64,000 nucleotides of DNA from Croceivirga sp. (GCA_028284285.1 JANQSA010000081.1:62001-126000), one strand, 5' to 3'. Shown: positions 16,922 to 25,758, counted from the stretch's first letter. Made by a program: numbers and translations. Notes: generated from the sequence alone by a model not told the origin.

Positions 16922-16967
16922 TTTTTTCGCAAAACACCGCTTCGCCATCACCACAAAATAATACGCT

Positions 16968-19900
16968 ATGAATGTTGTTCAGGAATTTAATGCTTTAGAC
17001 GGGAAAACAGTAAAAAAGAGGGATTTGCTTCGCCTTAAAAAACGTGCGGTAAATCAATTGCAGCAAGAGGTTGTGGACCGGATAAATACGCTTTTACTTA
17101 ACTATCCTTCAACTATTCTTGGTGATCGCGGTATTACCATTTCTGTCACTAAAAAGGCTAAATGGGTACCCACTGGTACCGGTCTAGGGGCAGCCAGGCA
17201 TACCGGTGTAGCAAAGGAAGCGCTTTCGGAATGTGGAAGGCTTAATCCTGGATATTACTTTGCTAAAGGAGGCGATATTGTTAAATCAAAAAAACCACCG
17301 AAACGGAAGATCCGGAAAGGTAAATTTATTCCTGGCTACGGCAAAGTGAATGATTTTCAGTTTGAAAATGGATTCTGGCAATACTATGTAGGAGGTAAAA
17401 GCCCAAAATCAGGGCAATTGGTAGCTGAAAGCATTTTGTTAGACGCGTTGGGAAACTCTAAAATTAATCCGGACCCCACCCCTAAAATTAAAGATACTGG
17501 CCACAAACGAAAGATGCGGCGGATCAAAAAGGATCCTGCTTTTGAGCAAGGTCAATTATCCCTGGGATTGGGGATAACACCAGGTGAAGCATTTATGTTA
17601 CCAGGTCTGGAAGAATTACCGACAGACTACCAATGTGTTGGCTTAGGTAAGGCGGTACAGCCCAATGATATTTACCAGTATGTAACAGATCTTGTTATAA
17701 CAACAATCCATAAGGAAGGGCTACTACCATGGCAAAAAAGCTGGAAGGCCACTACGCTATGGAATGGTACCGAGGCTGTAAATTTTGTAACAAAACGCCC
17801 CTATCGTGGTATTAACTATTTCCTGCTCAATTTTGAATCTAAAAAGGGAAAGGATGGAAAATATTGGTTAGCGCCTAAGATTTGGAAAAATCCGTATTTC
17901 CTTACGTTTAACCAAATTGAAAAATACGGCGGTAAACTAAAGGAAGGAAGTGATGGGTATCGGGTTGTTTATTTTACAAAATTGTATGGCCATAGGGAAG
18001 GGAAAGGGAAGGATAAACTAGAATTCTACAGCTACGACCAAAAAAAATATCTTGCCTGGATTAAGAAAAACAAAGATCGCCTACAAATTCTTAAAATAAC
18101 CGGATGGACCGTTGAACGTTTATCCAGGACCTATATTCCAATTTTAAGGTATTACAACGTTTATAATGGTGGCGATGTTACCGACATTGATTTCGGTAAG
18201 ATCCCAAAAAACCCGAATACCGATAAACCCGAAAGTGAACGTATTGAAGTTGCTGAATCCATAGTCACGGGGTACCCTAAACCGCCAAAGATCCATTTTC
18301 GGGGGGATCGGGCATTTTACCAGCCTGGTACCGATACGGTTGTAAATCCTCCAATTTCTTCTTTCAAAAACCCACAATCATTTTACAGTACCTTATTTCA
18401 TGAACTCATTCATAGTACCGGCCACAAAAGCCGGTTAAAGCGTGACTTTAGTGGCCGCTTTGGAACTAAATCATACGCTAAAGAGGAATTGGTTGCCGAA
18501 ATGGGGGCAGTATTTCTTTGTGCAGAATCCGGGATCTTATTTGAAACCCTGAACAATAGCGCGGCCTATTTGAAAGGATGGAACAGCAAGCTAGTGGGTT
18601 TCATGCAAAAGGACAACCGCTATTTTTTCAGGGCGGCTAGTGCTGCCCAAGAAGCGGCAGATCATATTTTGCAGCCCGATACTAAAGGTGTGCCGAAATA
18701 CCGGAAAAGTGTACAGAAAAAGCAAAAATCCGTGCAATTAGGATTATTTGGCAGTTCTCAGATTACAGTTTCTTCCGAGCATTTTAAAAAGATGAAAGTA
18801 TCCGAGCTCCGGCAGTTTACCCTTGACTACTACAACAAGTTTTTAAGGGGTAAAAAAGTACTGGTTGAAAAGTCGCTGCATTGTATAGAATTTGTGGGGC
18901 CGGCAGGACGAAAAATAGCCAAAGGGGGGGCTATGTACAAAGAAAAAGCAGCCATAATTGAACGCTTTGAGGAAATCGTAAAAAATTCAACCTATAACAA
19001 TTGGGGTGCACCCAAAAAAGGAGATCCCAAAGATGTCCTGGGTTATCTAAATTTTAAATCAAAACTTATCATTGATGGGCAAAAACGGCACGTAAGAATT
19101 GCGGTTGTAGTATATAAGTCCAGGAAAACGCTACTTAAAAACTACGAGGTAGGAAAAAGTAAAACTGGCCATTCTTCCCAGGGCTCACGTAGATTTCCCT
19201 GCGGTGGAGAAGAAAAACCAGTTTCTAAAAGCAAAAATACAAAAAAAGGGTTAAGCAATCCTGAACCGTTGGCTAATGGAAATGCTCCATTACCACCAAA
19301 ACCGGCGGGGGATGCGGTAGGGGGAACCCCTCCCGCCCAGGTTTTGGATACACCTGCAGTACCATTGGATTTAGGGATACCTCCGGAGGCATCCCCAAAA
19401 ACAAGTATTCCGGATCCGGACAAACCTAAATTAAACATAGGCCGAAAAATGTCCGATGTAGGCCGCACAAACAAGATATCCTTTACCCCTATGGGGCCAA
19501 TAGGTGAGTTTTTAGGGAACATTGAGAGAAAGCCAAAAGGATCTGTTGTCATTACCCTGGATGCGGAAGCAGGAGCCGGGAAAACCCGGTATTTTTTTCA
19601 GGCGATCAACGCCTATGCGAATGCCGGATATGATACCGCTTTTTTTTCACTGGAAGAACACCCGGATAGTGATGTGTTTACTCAAAAAAGGGATCAATAC
19701 TTAAACCAAAAAGCACAATCTACTGTTTTGGTACTTGGGGATGATGAAATAGACAGGGACATAATAAAGAAAGTTTTTCAGGCTTACGATATCATTTTTA
19801 CGGACAGTTTTGGAAAACTTCAAAGCCTATTAGGGAGGCTTTCCTTGGATGAAGATATCCGAAAAAAATATGATGGTAAACTTTTCTTTTTCATTTACCA

Positions 19901-20144
19901 ACGAACTGCCGACGGAAAAATGCGTGGTGGCGCCGATTCTGCTTTTGATGCCGACATTGTTTCTAAAGTAGAAAAAGACCCCACGGGAGGCCGTGACCAT
20001 TTAGTGTACTTCGTTAAAAACCGGTATGAGAAGATCCCGGGGTTAAAATACAATGTGAATACGCAAAGTGTGGTATTTCCGGAAAGTGAAGAAATTGAGG
20101 AAGAAGAACAGGAACCTACTTCAAAAATTGTGGTTAGTGTTTAA
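16968..20144 (+). CDS. Polyvalent protein: ArdC domain, zincin peptidase, LPD-like domain and RecA-like ATPase
   Basis: 1058 residues. The N-terminal ~220 are basic and unassigned. About 228-340 match the ArdC N-terminal (DUF1738, ssDNA-binding) pattern: LLPWQKSW, then KRPYRGINYFLLN. A zincin-like peptidase follows with HELIHSTGH at 478-486. About 600-730 resemble a large-polyvalent-protein-associated domain. After a Pro-rich linker (~764-825) comes a RecA/KaiC-like ATPase: Walker A AEAGAGKT at 866-873, Walker B IIFTDSFG near 942-949. ArdC-type proteins protect incoming element DNA from host defences; the peptidase may remove host proteins; the ATPase may act on ssDNA. The combined chain fits a protein delivered or used at entry or replication. 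Confidence 0.85.
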   Translation: MNVVQEFNALDGKTVKKRDLLRLKKRAVNQLQQEVVDRINTLLLNYPSTILGDRGITISVTKKAKWVPTGTGLGAARHTGVAKEALSECGRLNPGYYFAKGGDIVKSKKPPKRKIRKGKFIPGYGKVNDFQFENGFWQYYVGGKSPKSGQLVAESILLDALGNSKINPDPTPKIKDTGHKRKMRRIKKDPAFEQGQLSLGLGITPGEAFMLPGLEELPTDYQCVGLGKAVQPNDIYQYVTDLVITTIHKEGLLPWQKSWKATTLWNGTEAVNFVTKRPYRGINYFLLNFESKKGKDGKYWLAPKIWKNPYFLTFNQIEKYGGKLKEGSDGYRVVYFTKLYGHREGKGKDKLEFYSYDQKKYLAWIKKNKDRLQILKITGWTVERLSRTYIPILRYYNVYNGGDVTDIDFGKIPKNPNTDKPESERIEVAESIVTGYPKPPKIHFRGDRAFYQPGTDTVVNPPISSFKNPQSFYSTLFHELIHSTGHKSRLKRDFSGRFGTKSYAKEELVAEMGAVFLCAESGILFETLNNSAAYLKGWNSKLVGFMQKDNRYFFRAASAAQEAADHILQPDTKGVPKYRKSVQKKQKSVQLGLFGSSQITVSSEHFKKMKVSELRQFTLDYYNKFLRGKKVLVEKSLHCIEFVGPAGRKIAKGGAMYKEKAAIIERFEEIVKNSTYNNWGAPKKGDPKDVLGYLNFKSKLIIDGQKRHVRIAVVVYKSRKTLLKNYEVGKSKTGHSSQGSRRFPCGGEEKPVSKSKNTKKGLSNPEPLANGNAPLPPKPAGDAVGGTPPAQVLDTPAVPLDLGIPPEASPKTSIPDPDKPKLNIGRKMSDVGRTNKISFTPMGPIGEFLGNIERKPKGSVVITLDAEAGAGKTRYFFQAINAYANAGYDTAFFSLEEHPDSDVFTQKRDQYLNQKAQSTVLVLGDDEIDRDIIKKVFQAYDIIFTDSFGKLQSLLGRLSLDEDIRKKYDGKLFFFIYQRTADGKMRGGADSAFDADIVSKVEKDPTGGRDHLVYFVKNRYEKIPGLKYNVNTQSVVFPESEEIEEEEQEPTSKIVVSV

Positions 20145-20164
20145 GTTTTGGTTGGTTTGATTGT

Positions 20165-20193
20165 TGAAGGCGGCACTTGTTTTAAGCGCCGCT
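20165..20193. terminator. Bidirectional terminator between convergent genes
   Basis: GAAGGCGGCACTT and AAGCGCCGCTTC form a GC-rich hairpin with a T-rich loop. It lies between the end of the polyvalent gene (plus) and the convergent small gene (minus), whose last codons it includes. Confidence 0.6.
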
Positions 20194-20466
20194 TCTTTCA
20201 ATTGCATCTGCATGTGCCAAAATTGCTTCAACGAGATTAGAATGTGTTTTCCCCGTTCCATTATACCCTAATTGAATGGCAATCGCTTCCAAAAATGCTG
20301 GTTCGTTCTCTATGCTAATACCAAAGGCATCCTCTATGATATTATTTCGCTGAATTTCCACAGCCATTTTAATTGCAAACTCAAAGTTTAAATCCCAGTT
20401 TTTTTCTTTGGCATTTTCAATTAATTCATCGGCCATTTTCACTACCTCTTTTGTAAGTTTTGACAT
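20182..20466 (-). CDS. Small helical protein of unknown function (94 aa)
   Basis: Entirely helical and acidic (MSKLTKEVVKMADELIENAK at the start), no membrane segment. Last of three small minus-strand genes. No family recognised; the regular helices could mediate protein contacts. Confidence 0.6.
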   Translation of the reverse strand: MSKLTKEVVKMADELIENAKEKNWDLNFEFAIKMAVEIQRNNIIEDAFGISIENEPAFLEAIAIQLGYNGTGKTHSNLVEAILAHADAIERSGA

Positions 20467-20467
20467 A

Positions 20468-20662
20468 CTATTTTGATTTTGATTTATTCATAAAAAATGG
20501 ATCACCATCCACATTAACATAGCCAATCAAATCGCCCTTATAAAAAAGTTGCGAAGCATTTCCAAAGTTGTAATACTTAACATCCTCCCAGGCAAACCCT
20601 TTAGGTAAAACCTGCTCAATAACTTTGCGCTCATTTTCAGGGATGTGGTCCATACCAGGCAT
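20468..20662 (-). CDS. Small unknown protein (64 aa)
   Basis: Begins MPGMDHIPENE and ends in a basic KSKSK tail; the middle (WEDVKYYNFGNASQLFYKGD) looks like a small beta unit. It ends 1 base before the next gene of the set, pointing to one transcript. Function unknown. Confidence 0.5.
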   Translation of the reverse strand: MPGMDHIPENERKVIEQVLPKGFAWEDVKYYNFGNASQLFYKGDLIGYVNVDGDPFFMNKSKSK

Positions 20663-20677
20663 TCGGTTAAAAAAACA

Positions 20678-20947
20678 CTAAGAGTATTGCCAAAACATTT
20701 TTCTAGTATTCGCCGCCGCTTCTCTGTAGACTGCATAAGGATACCTGGTGTAATACTCTACCCTTTTTCCTTTTAGCCGATAGCTAAATGATGATGGCCG
20801 ATCCGGATGGTAACTAAATACAAAGCGGCCGTTGTACAGACCGGTAACAGATCCGTCCGGGTTGGGCCTTAAAAAAACATCTTGAAGCGGTACAGATATA
20901 TCGGTTGCGGCCTCCTGAGCTCTTTTTATAAATTGTTTTGGGATCAT
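20678..20947 (-). CDS. Small unknown basic protein (89 aa)
   Basis: First gene of the three-gene minus-strand set and divergent from the SRAP gene, with only 27 bases between the two starts. The sequence alternates charged and aromatic residues (GLYNGRFVFSYHPDRPSSFS), a small beta fold with basic surface. No family recognised. Confidence 0.55.
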   Translation of the reverse strand: MIPKQFIKRAQEAATDISVPLQDVFLRPNPDGSVTGLYNGRFVFSYHPDRPSSFSYRLKGKRVEYYTRYPYAVYREAAANTRKMFWQYS

Positions 20948-20974
20948 TAGTTAAAGATACTTAACTTATCCCCT

Positions 20975-21802
20975 ATGTGTTATTCCGCTCAACAGAAATT
21001 AACGATTTCAGATCTTGAAAAAGCCATGAACGCCATCGCCAGGCTGCCCGAGTTTATGGACGATGATGATCTTCAACATTATCATATTAACGGATTTGCA
21101 AAGCATTATATGAATGATGGCAAGAAAATGGCCTTACACCCCGTAATGCTAATACAACCCCAGGAAAATCCGAAATACTTAACACCTCTGATGTGGGGAT
21201 TTATACCAAGGTGGGAATCCGTGGAAAGGGCGGCGGAGTACTACAAAGAGACTTTGCCGTATGGTTCTGGACTTAATGCTACAAGTGAAAAAATGTTCAC
21301 CTCCCGAATGTTTAAAGAAAGTGCGGAACAACGGCGTTGTGTAGTTCCGGTCACCGCATTTTTTGAACCCCATACGACACCGGTAAAGGTAAAAGGGAAA
21401 CCATTTAAAGTACCTTTTATTTTTGAGCGCAGGGATAAGAAAGTCGTTAAGTTGGCGGGAATCTATGAATTTACATCGGATCGTGAACCTACTTTTAGCG
21501 TACTAACTAAACCGGCAACCCCATTATTTGAAAAGATTCATAACACCAAAAAAAGAAGGCCGGTAATCCTTCATGATGAGCAGACCGAAAAATGGTTGGA
21601 TAATTCATCAAGCCGTGGGGATCTGGAAGAAATTATAGCTACGGACATGCCGGATGAATTAATTATTGCCCAGCCTATTAGTAAAGACCTGTATTCTCCC
21701 AAAACGGATTCGAACAGGGAAAACATTTCGGATCCTGTGCACTACAAAGAAATCGAAATTGATTACGAGAATAAGCCGAAACCTTTGGATTTGTTTAGTT
21801 GA
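20975..21802 (+). CDS. SRAP family protein (HMCES/YedK-like), abasic-site ssDNA crosslinker
   Basis: 275 residues. The start gives Met-Cys, so Cys2 becomes the N-terminal nucleophile of the SRAP family. Further motifs are in order: LNATSEKMF (the NAR.ET position), VVPVTAFFEPH (the GFYEW position with the catalytic Glu), and IHNTKKRRPVILH (catalytic His before the R.PviL motif). Members form a thiazolidine link with abasic sites in single-stranded DNA, shielding them. Frequent in phages and mobile elements, where it may protect single-stranded replication intermediates. Confidence 0.9.
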   Translation: MCYSAQQKLTISDLEKAMNAIARLPEFMDDDDLQHYHINGFAKHYMNDGKKMALHPVMLIQPQENPKYLTPLMWGFIPRWESVERAAEYYKETLPYGSGLNATSEKMFTSRMFKESAEQRRCVVPVTAFFEPHTTPVKVKGKPFKVPFIFERRDKKVVKLAGIYEFTSDREPTFSVLTKPATPLFEKIHNTKKRRPVILHDEQTEKWLDNSSSRGDLEEIIATDMPDELIIAQPISKDLYSPKTDSNRENISDPVHYKEIEIDYENKPKPLDLFS

Positions 21803-21805
21803 GAA

Positions 21806-22027
21806 ATGGGAATAATTGATTTTCTTGGGCTAAACGAAAACGATCAATGGCGTATCCTATGGGATGAAGGTCAAAAATTGGAAAAGAAAATATTAAATGG
21901 CACTACTTATGAATTGTACGGACTTCACGATTTTTTTGTGGAAGTAACAATTAAAAATAAGCTGGACATACCTTCCGGATTAATGCCATTTAAGGACGGC
22001 CCGAGACTGGAAAAATATACGGATTAA
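21806..22027 (+). CDS. Small unknown protein (73 aa)
   Basis: Starts 3 bases after the SRAP stop, so probably co-transcribed with it. One small alpha/beta unit (TTYELYGLHDFFVEVTIKNK), no membrane segment. No family recognised. Confidence 0.55.
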   Translation: MGIIDFLGLNENDQWRILWDEGQKLEKKILNGTTYELYGLHDFFVEVTIKNKLDIPSGLMPFKDGPRLEKYTD

Positions 22028-22063
22028 TGTTTTTTGGCAAAGCGGTGGTGGTGCATACTGGCT

Positions 22064-22339
22064 TTACCATTTTACCCGTAATAGCACTGGCGCTGTAGAA
22101 TCATAGAAATGTTGCAGGTTAATGTACTGTGATAAAATGGGGTCCAGTTCATCATCAGGGATAAGGTCCCGGGAATTCACCGTGGCCAGCATCATCCATT
22201 CCAAGCGTTTCCGCATTTTTGGAAGATCGTCCAGGTTACAGATCAGCAATACATCCATTAATAACTCTCGTAGGTCTACTTCTACCCTACTATGGCCATG
22301 GTCTACCAAAGCCATACATTTTTTCTTTTCTTGTGTCAT
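22064..22339 (-). CDS. Small helical unknown protein (91 aa)
   Basis: The start at 22339 (MTQEKKKC) is preferred over 22384, whose extra residues look like leader sequence. Helical, with LRELLMDVLLICNLDDLPKM and repeated Leu/Met, possibly a dimerising helix bundle. Last gene of the minus-strand right-arm group. Function unknown. Confidence 0.5.
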   Translation of the reverse strand: MTQEKKKCMALVDHGHSRVEVDLRELLMDVLLICNLDDLPKMRKRLEWMMLATVNSRDLIPDDELDPILSQYINLQHFYDSTAPVLLRVKW

Positions 22340-22546
22340 ATCTCGAAAAGTTTTGTACACACCGCTACCCAAGGGCTGACACAACGTTCAAGGAACGGAG
22401 TTAGCAGCCTTTCGGTTTAATCTGCGACCACATGGGTAGCGGCTTATCGTTAAAAAATGATTTTTGGATTTCTCCTCAAACATTGTGTCGATACAAACGT
22501 ACAAAAAAATTTGACCATACATCCTGATTTTCGAAGGTGTAGGAAT

Positions 22547-22720
22547 TCATTGTTCCAGGTATTTATTAATTATATTGTCCATCCGTGCCTCATGAACCGT
22601 ATCGTATGCCAAGGCTTTTTCAAATCCCTTAAAAATCAAAATGACAAAATAGCAAAATGCGCCCCATAGACAAATCACAAACAACAAGACTACACCCATA
22701 AAACGTTTTAGTATGATCAT
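22547..22720 (-). CDS. Small single-pass membrane protein (57 aa)
   Basis: The ATG overlaps the stop of the upstream nucleotidyltransferase gene as ATGA (22717-22720), a strong sign of real coupled translation. The product has a short basic start (MIILKRF), one hydrophobic segment over about residues 8-30 and an acidic/basic tail. The stop is at 22547. No family recognised. Confidence 0.6.
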   Translation of the reverse strand: MIILKRFMGVVLLFVICLWGAFCYFVILIFKGFEKALAYDTVHEARMDNIINKYLEQ

Positions 22721-23226
22721 ACCTCCCGATTTTCAGGGTTAACATATGGTAGGCCGATCCGTTGAAAAAGATCTTTTTCCTCATAAACTGGATATTCTTT
22801 CCCTCTTTGTGTAAGCATACCATCAACACTGGTATAGCCCCTTTTTTTCCATCCGGTGGCCAAGACTTTATGGCTATATGCTGCGGATCCCGTACGGATG
22901 GCAAGTTGTAACCCCCAATTTTCCGGTTTGACTAAAAAAAGATCTAGTACTATAACTGCATACCCTTTAGCTCCTTTTACAGTTATCAATCTTTGAGTGA
23001 ATTTACAAGGCAGTTCACCTTTTACCTTTCCCCAACCATTTACAACGGTAGCGATCCCGGATTCAAAAAGCCCGGTCTCGTATGGCTTGGGAATACAGAC
23101 TATTTCAATATCCTTAACCCTTGGCCGTTTTCGTCGTATGCTCCCGGCAATTGCAATCCGTTCACAATGCGGTGAAAGTTGTTCTACCAGGTGATTAGCA
23201 ATTTTTTGTGCATCTTCTAATTTCAT
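22717..23226 (-). CDS. PolX-like nucleotidyltransferase
   Basis: 169 residues. IAIAGSIRRKRPRVKDIEIV holds the G-S-x-R-R motif and the two metal-binding acids of the DNA polymerase beta superfamily. A third acid is in VIVLDLFLV. The C-terminal part RTGSAAYSHKVLATGWKKRG and DLFQRIGLPYVNPENRE matches the end of the PolX polymerase domain. It lacks the N-terminal 8-kDa and C-terminal PHP domains of full PolX, so it is a minimal version probably used in repair or end processing of the element. Overlaps both neighbours by 4 bases. Confidence 0.85.
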   Translation of the reverse strand: MKLEDAQKIANHLVEQLSPHCERIAIAGSIRRKRPRVKDIEIVCIPKPYETGLFESGIATVVNGWGKVKGELPCKFTQRLITVKGAKGYAVIVLDLFLVKPENWGLQLAIRTGSAAYSHKVLATGWKKRGYTSVDGMLTQRGKEYPVYEEKDLFQRIGLPYVNPENREV

Positions 23227-23504
23227 GGTTGAATAAATTTTAGGTTCATTCGTCTACATTCTCTGATAAATATGGGTTTTTCATCAGAAACAATGGCTTT
23301 CCAATACAGATCTACGCCACCGTATTGAATTCCCCGAGCTGACACCCTTATATCAAAGGATGCGTACCGGTGGATCTTCACCACATCCCGGGAAGTATTT
23401 ACGTTATTCCCATAGAGGCTATAATCCACAAAGCCTACCGCAGTAAAGCCCTGGCACAATAGCTCGTAAAGCTGGTCGTAATCTTCGGATAAATTATAGG
23501 TCAT
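23223..23504 (-). CDS. Small unknown protein (93 aa)
   Basis: Coupled to the downstream nucleotidyltransferase by a 4-base overlap and overlapping its upstream neighbour by 11 bases. Alpha/beta composition (KIHRYASFDIRVSARGIQYG), no signal or membrane segment. Function unknown. Confidence 0.55.
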   Translation of the reverse strand: MTYNLSEDYDQLYELLCQGFTAVGFVDYSLYGNNVNTSRDVVKIHRYASFDIRVSARGIQYGGVDLYWKAIVSDEKPIFIRECRRMNLKFIQP

Positions 23505-23727
23505 CTTCGTCTAAATAATAATTTTGCCAAAAAACATCTTCATCAGATAGTATGTGCATCACAGCCCTACCATCATTTCCTAATTTCGGTTTAAGGTGTG
23601 CACTACCACAATTACTACATACCAATTCTTCCCAAACATCATCGCGTTCATGATCTATTTGCTGAACCGATTCAACTTCCCAGGTCTCACCGCCAGGACA
23701 ATTACATAGATAGATTTGTGCAAACAT
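23494..23727 (-). CDS. Small zinc-ribbon-like protein (77 aa)
   Basis: Two cysteine pairs (IYLCNCPGG and LVCSNCGSAHLKPK) spaced about 30 residues apart suggest a zinc ribbon. The C-terminus is very acidic. No family recognised; nucleic-acid or protein binding is possible. Confidence 0.55.
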   Translation of the reverse strand: MFAQIYLCNCPGGETWEVESVQQIDHERDDVWEELVCSNCGSAHLKPKLGNDGRAVMHILSDEDVFWQNYYLDEDDL

Positions 23728-23728
23728 T

Positions 23729-23971
23729 TTATTTCCTTCTTATAATTTGTTCTAGTTCCTCTAATCGGCTCAGGAAATACCCTTTGACCAATTCCAATTG
23801 ATCTTTACCAAGAGCATTGTAATCGTAGATATTCACACCGTTTAATATCTTAGCGATATAGTTAATTCGGATGGCAATAGGCATCTCATTTAAAATGTGG
23901 ATTAAATCAGCAATGTCCACATCAACCGGTATTTCGGTATCCAGTTTAGTTATTACTTGCAGTTTGTCCAT
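23729..23971 (-). CDS. Small helical unknown protein (80 aa)
   Basis: Follows the DUF1643 gene with a 26-base overlap and is followed 1 base later by the zinc-ribbon gene. Acidic N-terminal half (DVDIADLIHILNEMP), helical basic C-terminus (RLEELEQIIRRK). No family recognised. Confidence 0.5.
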   Translation of the reverse strand: MDKLQVITKLDTEIPVDVDIADLIHILNEMPIAIRINYIAKILNGVNIYDYNALGKDQLELVKGYFLSRLEELEQIIRRK

Positions 23972-24440
23972 AAGGAATAAGTTTTGTGTTTTTAGGAACG
24001 TAAAGAGGATGCCTTGGGGATCCGTCTTGATTGATGGCTAGCGCCCAACCAGGTCCGAGTAGGTTCATCACTTCTTTTGCCCGGGCCTCAGCGATGGTAA
24101 ATTTTCCCCAACAGTAGACTATCTTTTCGGAATTGTCCGCAAAGGTTTTAAGGAAATAATCAGAACTTTTGTCCAATAATTGTATATGGGGTAACTCATT
24201 GGAATACGGGGTGATCCGACTAAAAAGGTTGAGCATATAAAAGCCACCGTACCCCCATTCTTTCGCAAAACCAATGACCTTTCGTATGGTCGGATCATCT
24301 TCGGTTTCATTGGCCGTTGAGGGATTTAGACCCACAAAGGCTACTTTCGGCTTAGTGTTGTCCCATATTCGGATCAAGCAATATCGATGTAATCGATTTT
24401 TTGAGAAAGCAGCATCTTTCTTTTCAAATAGTGTATCCAT
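23946..24440 (-). CDS. DUF1643 family protein
   Basis: 164 residues. The block KPKVAFVGLNPSTANETEDD with DPTIRKVIGFAKEWGYGGF and MLNLF matches the DUF1643 family found in phages, plasmids and islands. A later Trp-Gly (VYCWGKF) and a C-terminal PRHPLYV motif also fit. The biochemical role of the family is unknown; the conserved N-P-S-T..DDPT motif suggests nucleotide or nucleic-acid binding. Confidence 0.85.
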   Translation of the reverse strand: MDTLFEKKDAAFSKNRLHRYCLIRIWDNTKPKVAFVGLNPSTANETEDDPTIRKVIGFAKEWGYGGFYMLNLFSRITPYSNELPHIQLLDKSSDYFLKTFADNSEKIVYCWGKFTIAEARAKEVMNLLGPGWALAINQDGSPRHPLYVPKNTKLIPYGQTASNN

Positions 24441-24482
24441 ATTTGGCGAATTTTAATTTTTAAAAGGGTTCAGGATTAAAGG

Positions 24483-24755
24483 CTACGTAAAAACATACTT
24501 GATAAGTGCAACAAAGAAAAGCGTAGCGATGAACCAATTAGCAACCATTTCAATTTCTTTATACAATGGCTTCTTTGGTTTCTCAAAACCTGGTGGTGGT
24601 AAATCGTCTGGTAGGTCTTCCACTACCTGGATCTCAATGCCAGTTTTTTCTTTTATGGCTGAGGCGATAAGTTTCCGATCGTTTTCGGACTTACAGTTAT
24701 ATTTAAGGTCTAACAATTCCTGTACGGTAAGCGATTGTAATTTTTCCATAAACAT
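24483..24755 (-). CDS. Small protein with C-terminal membrane segment
   Basis: 90 residues from the ATG at 24755 (a second Met follows two codons later); the extension to 24821 is rejected as untranslated. The N-terminal half is a helical domain (LTVQELLDLKYNCKSENDRK), then an acidic Pro-rich linker and a C-terminal hydrophobic helix (ATLFFVALIKYVFT). No family recognised. Confidence 0.55.
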   Translation of the reverse strand: MFMEKLQSLTVQELLDLKYNCKSENDRKLIASAIKEKTGIEIQVVEDLPDDLPPPGFEKPKKPLYKEIEMVANWFIATLFFVALIKYVFT

Positions 24756-24783
24756 ATAATTAGTGATTAAAAATTTGTAATTG

Positions 24784-25011
24784 TTAATTCCTGACCTTTT
24801 CCGCTTTTGACCTATTTTCAAGCACTTCTACACTTGCATCAATAGTCCGTTCAATACTGGCCAAAGGCTCTATAAGCTGTTCCAAATCATCCATTGCAAA
24901 GGGAATTTTGCTTTGGATATACTCCATTCCAAGCTGGGTGACAGACTGCTTAACAGAAGTAAGCCGCTCGATAAGTTCATTTTCGTTTTTAATTGGTTCG
25001 GTGGCCATCAT
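24784..25011 (-). CDS. Small helical unknown protein (75 aa)
   Basis: Its ATG directly follows the stop of the methylase gene. Helical with heptad-like Leu/Ile (LIERLTSVKQSVTQLGMEYI), ending in a basic tail. Probably an accessory protein of the right arm; not recognised. Confidence 0.5.
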   Translation of the reverse strand: MMATEPIKNENELIERLTSVKQSVTQLGMEYIQSKIPFAMDDLEQLIEPLASIERTIDASVEVLENRSKAEKVRN

Positions 25012-25758
25012 CTATATTTTTAAGGGTGTGATATCTTGTAATGCTTCCAGGTAATAGTGTTGTTCTACCGGGGACATCTTTGAAAATTTGTCGACCAAGC
25101 GCTGACGCTTTAACTTAAAATGCTCCCTGTTCTTAAAATTTTTCCCGAAATACCGGTAATCATGTAGGCGATCTGGGGGGGGGTAATTATAGTATATCGT
25201 TTCTGTGGCCATACCGCCACGGGTCATTGATGGAAATGATTTTTTATGCCAATTGGCACCCTTTAAATTTTTCCGATAAAGCGGGTTATCATAAGTGGAG
25301 ATAAGCACTTTGGCATACTGAAAGGATTGAATGCTATCCAATAGATCGGTATGGTCCTCAATAGTCATTTCAAAGCGATAACGGGTATCGCTCTTTCGTG
25401 TATCATCAGGATAGGTAGGATCGCAATAGATTACAAAACCCGGATGGTCCATTTCCGGGGATAAGAGATCTCGAAAACCAGTGTTTTTAAAAACAACTGG
25501 ATCGATTTTGTCCTGGTCCTTAAAACGGCCATTGCGATTTTGGCTGTATAAACTTTCCCAGGCTGCAACTACTACCGGATCGATGTCGGCAGCAATGGTG
25601 TTTGCTGCTGGACGAATATTACGCAGGATCCCACAATGCCCTAAAAAGGGAATTATTAGGCAATCGTGAGGCGGGATAAGGTTTATTATGGTCTGGTAGG
25701 TACCTGAACCTGCCTTGCCCCCAAAATAGTGTTGCAATTCCGGTATCTGGATTGGCAT
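25012..25758 (-). CDS. D12-class DNA adenine methylase (Dam-like)
   Basis: 248 residues. N-terminal YFGGKAGSGTY and IPFLGHCGIL form the AdoMet-binding FxGxG-type motif; IAADIDPVVVAAW and the catalytic motif IYCDPTYPDDTRKS follow. The catalytic tetrapeptide reads DPTY, not the usual DPPY. C-terminal part is basic. It methylates adenine-N6 in a short DNA sequence, probably to protect element DNA from host restriction or to time replication. It is the last coding gene before the attachment site. Confidence 0.85.
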   Translation of the reverse strand: MPIQIPELQHYFGGKAGSGTYQTIINLIPPHDCLIIPFLGHCGILRNIRPAANTIAADIDPVVVAAWESLYSQNRNGRFKDQDKIDPVVFKNTGFRDLLSPEMDHPGFVIYCDPTYPDDTRKSDTRYRFEMTIEDHTDLLDSIQSFQYAKVLISTYDNPLYRKNLKGANWHKKSFPSMTRGGMATETIYYNYPPPDRLHDYRYFGKNFKNREHFKLKRQRLVDKFSKMSPVEQHYYLEALQDITPLKI

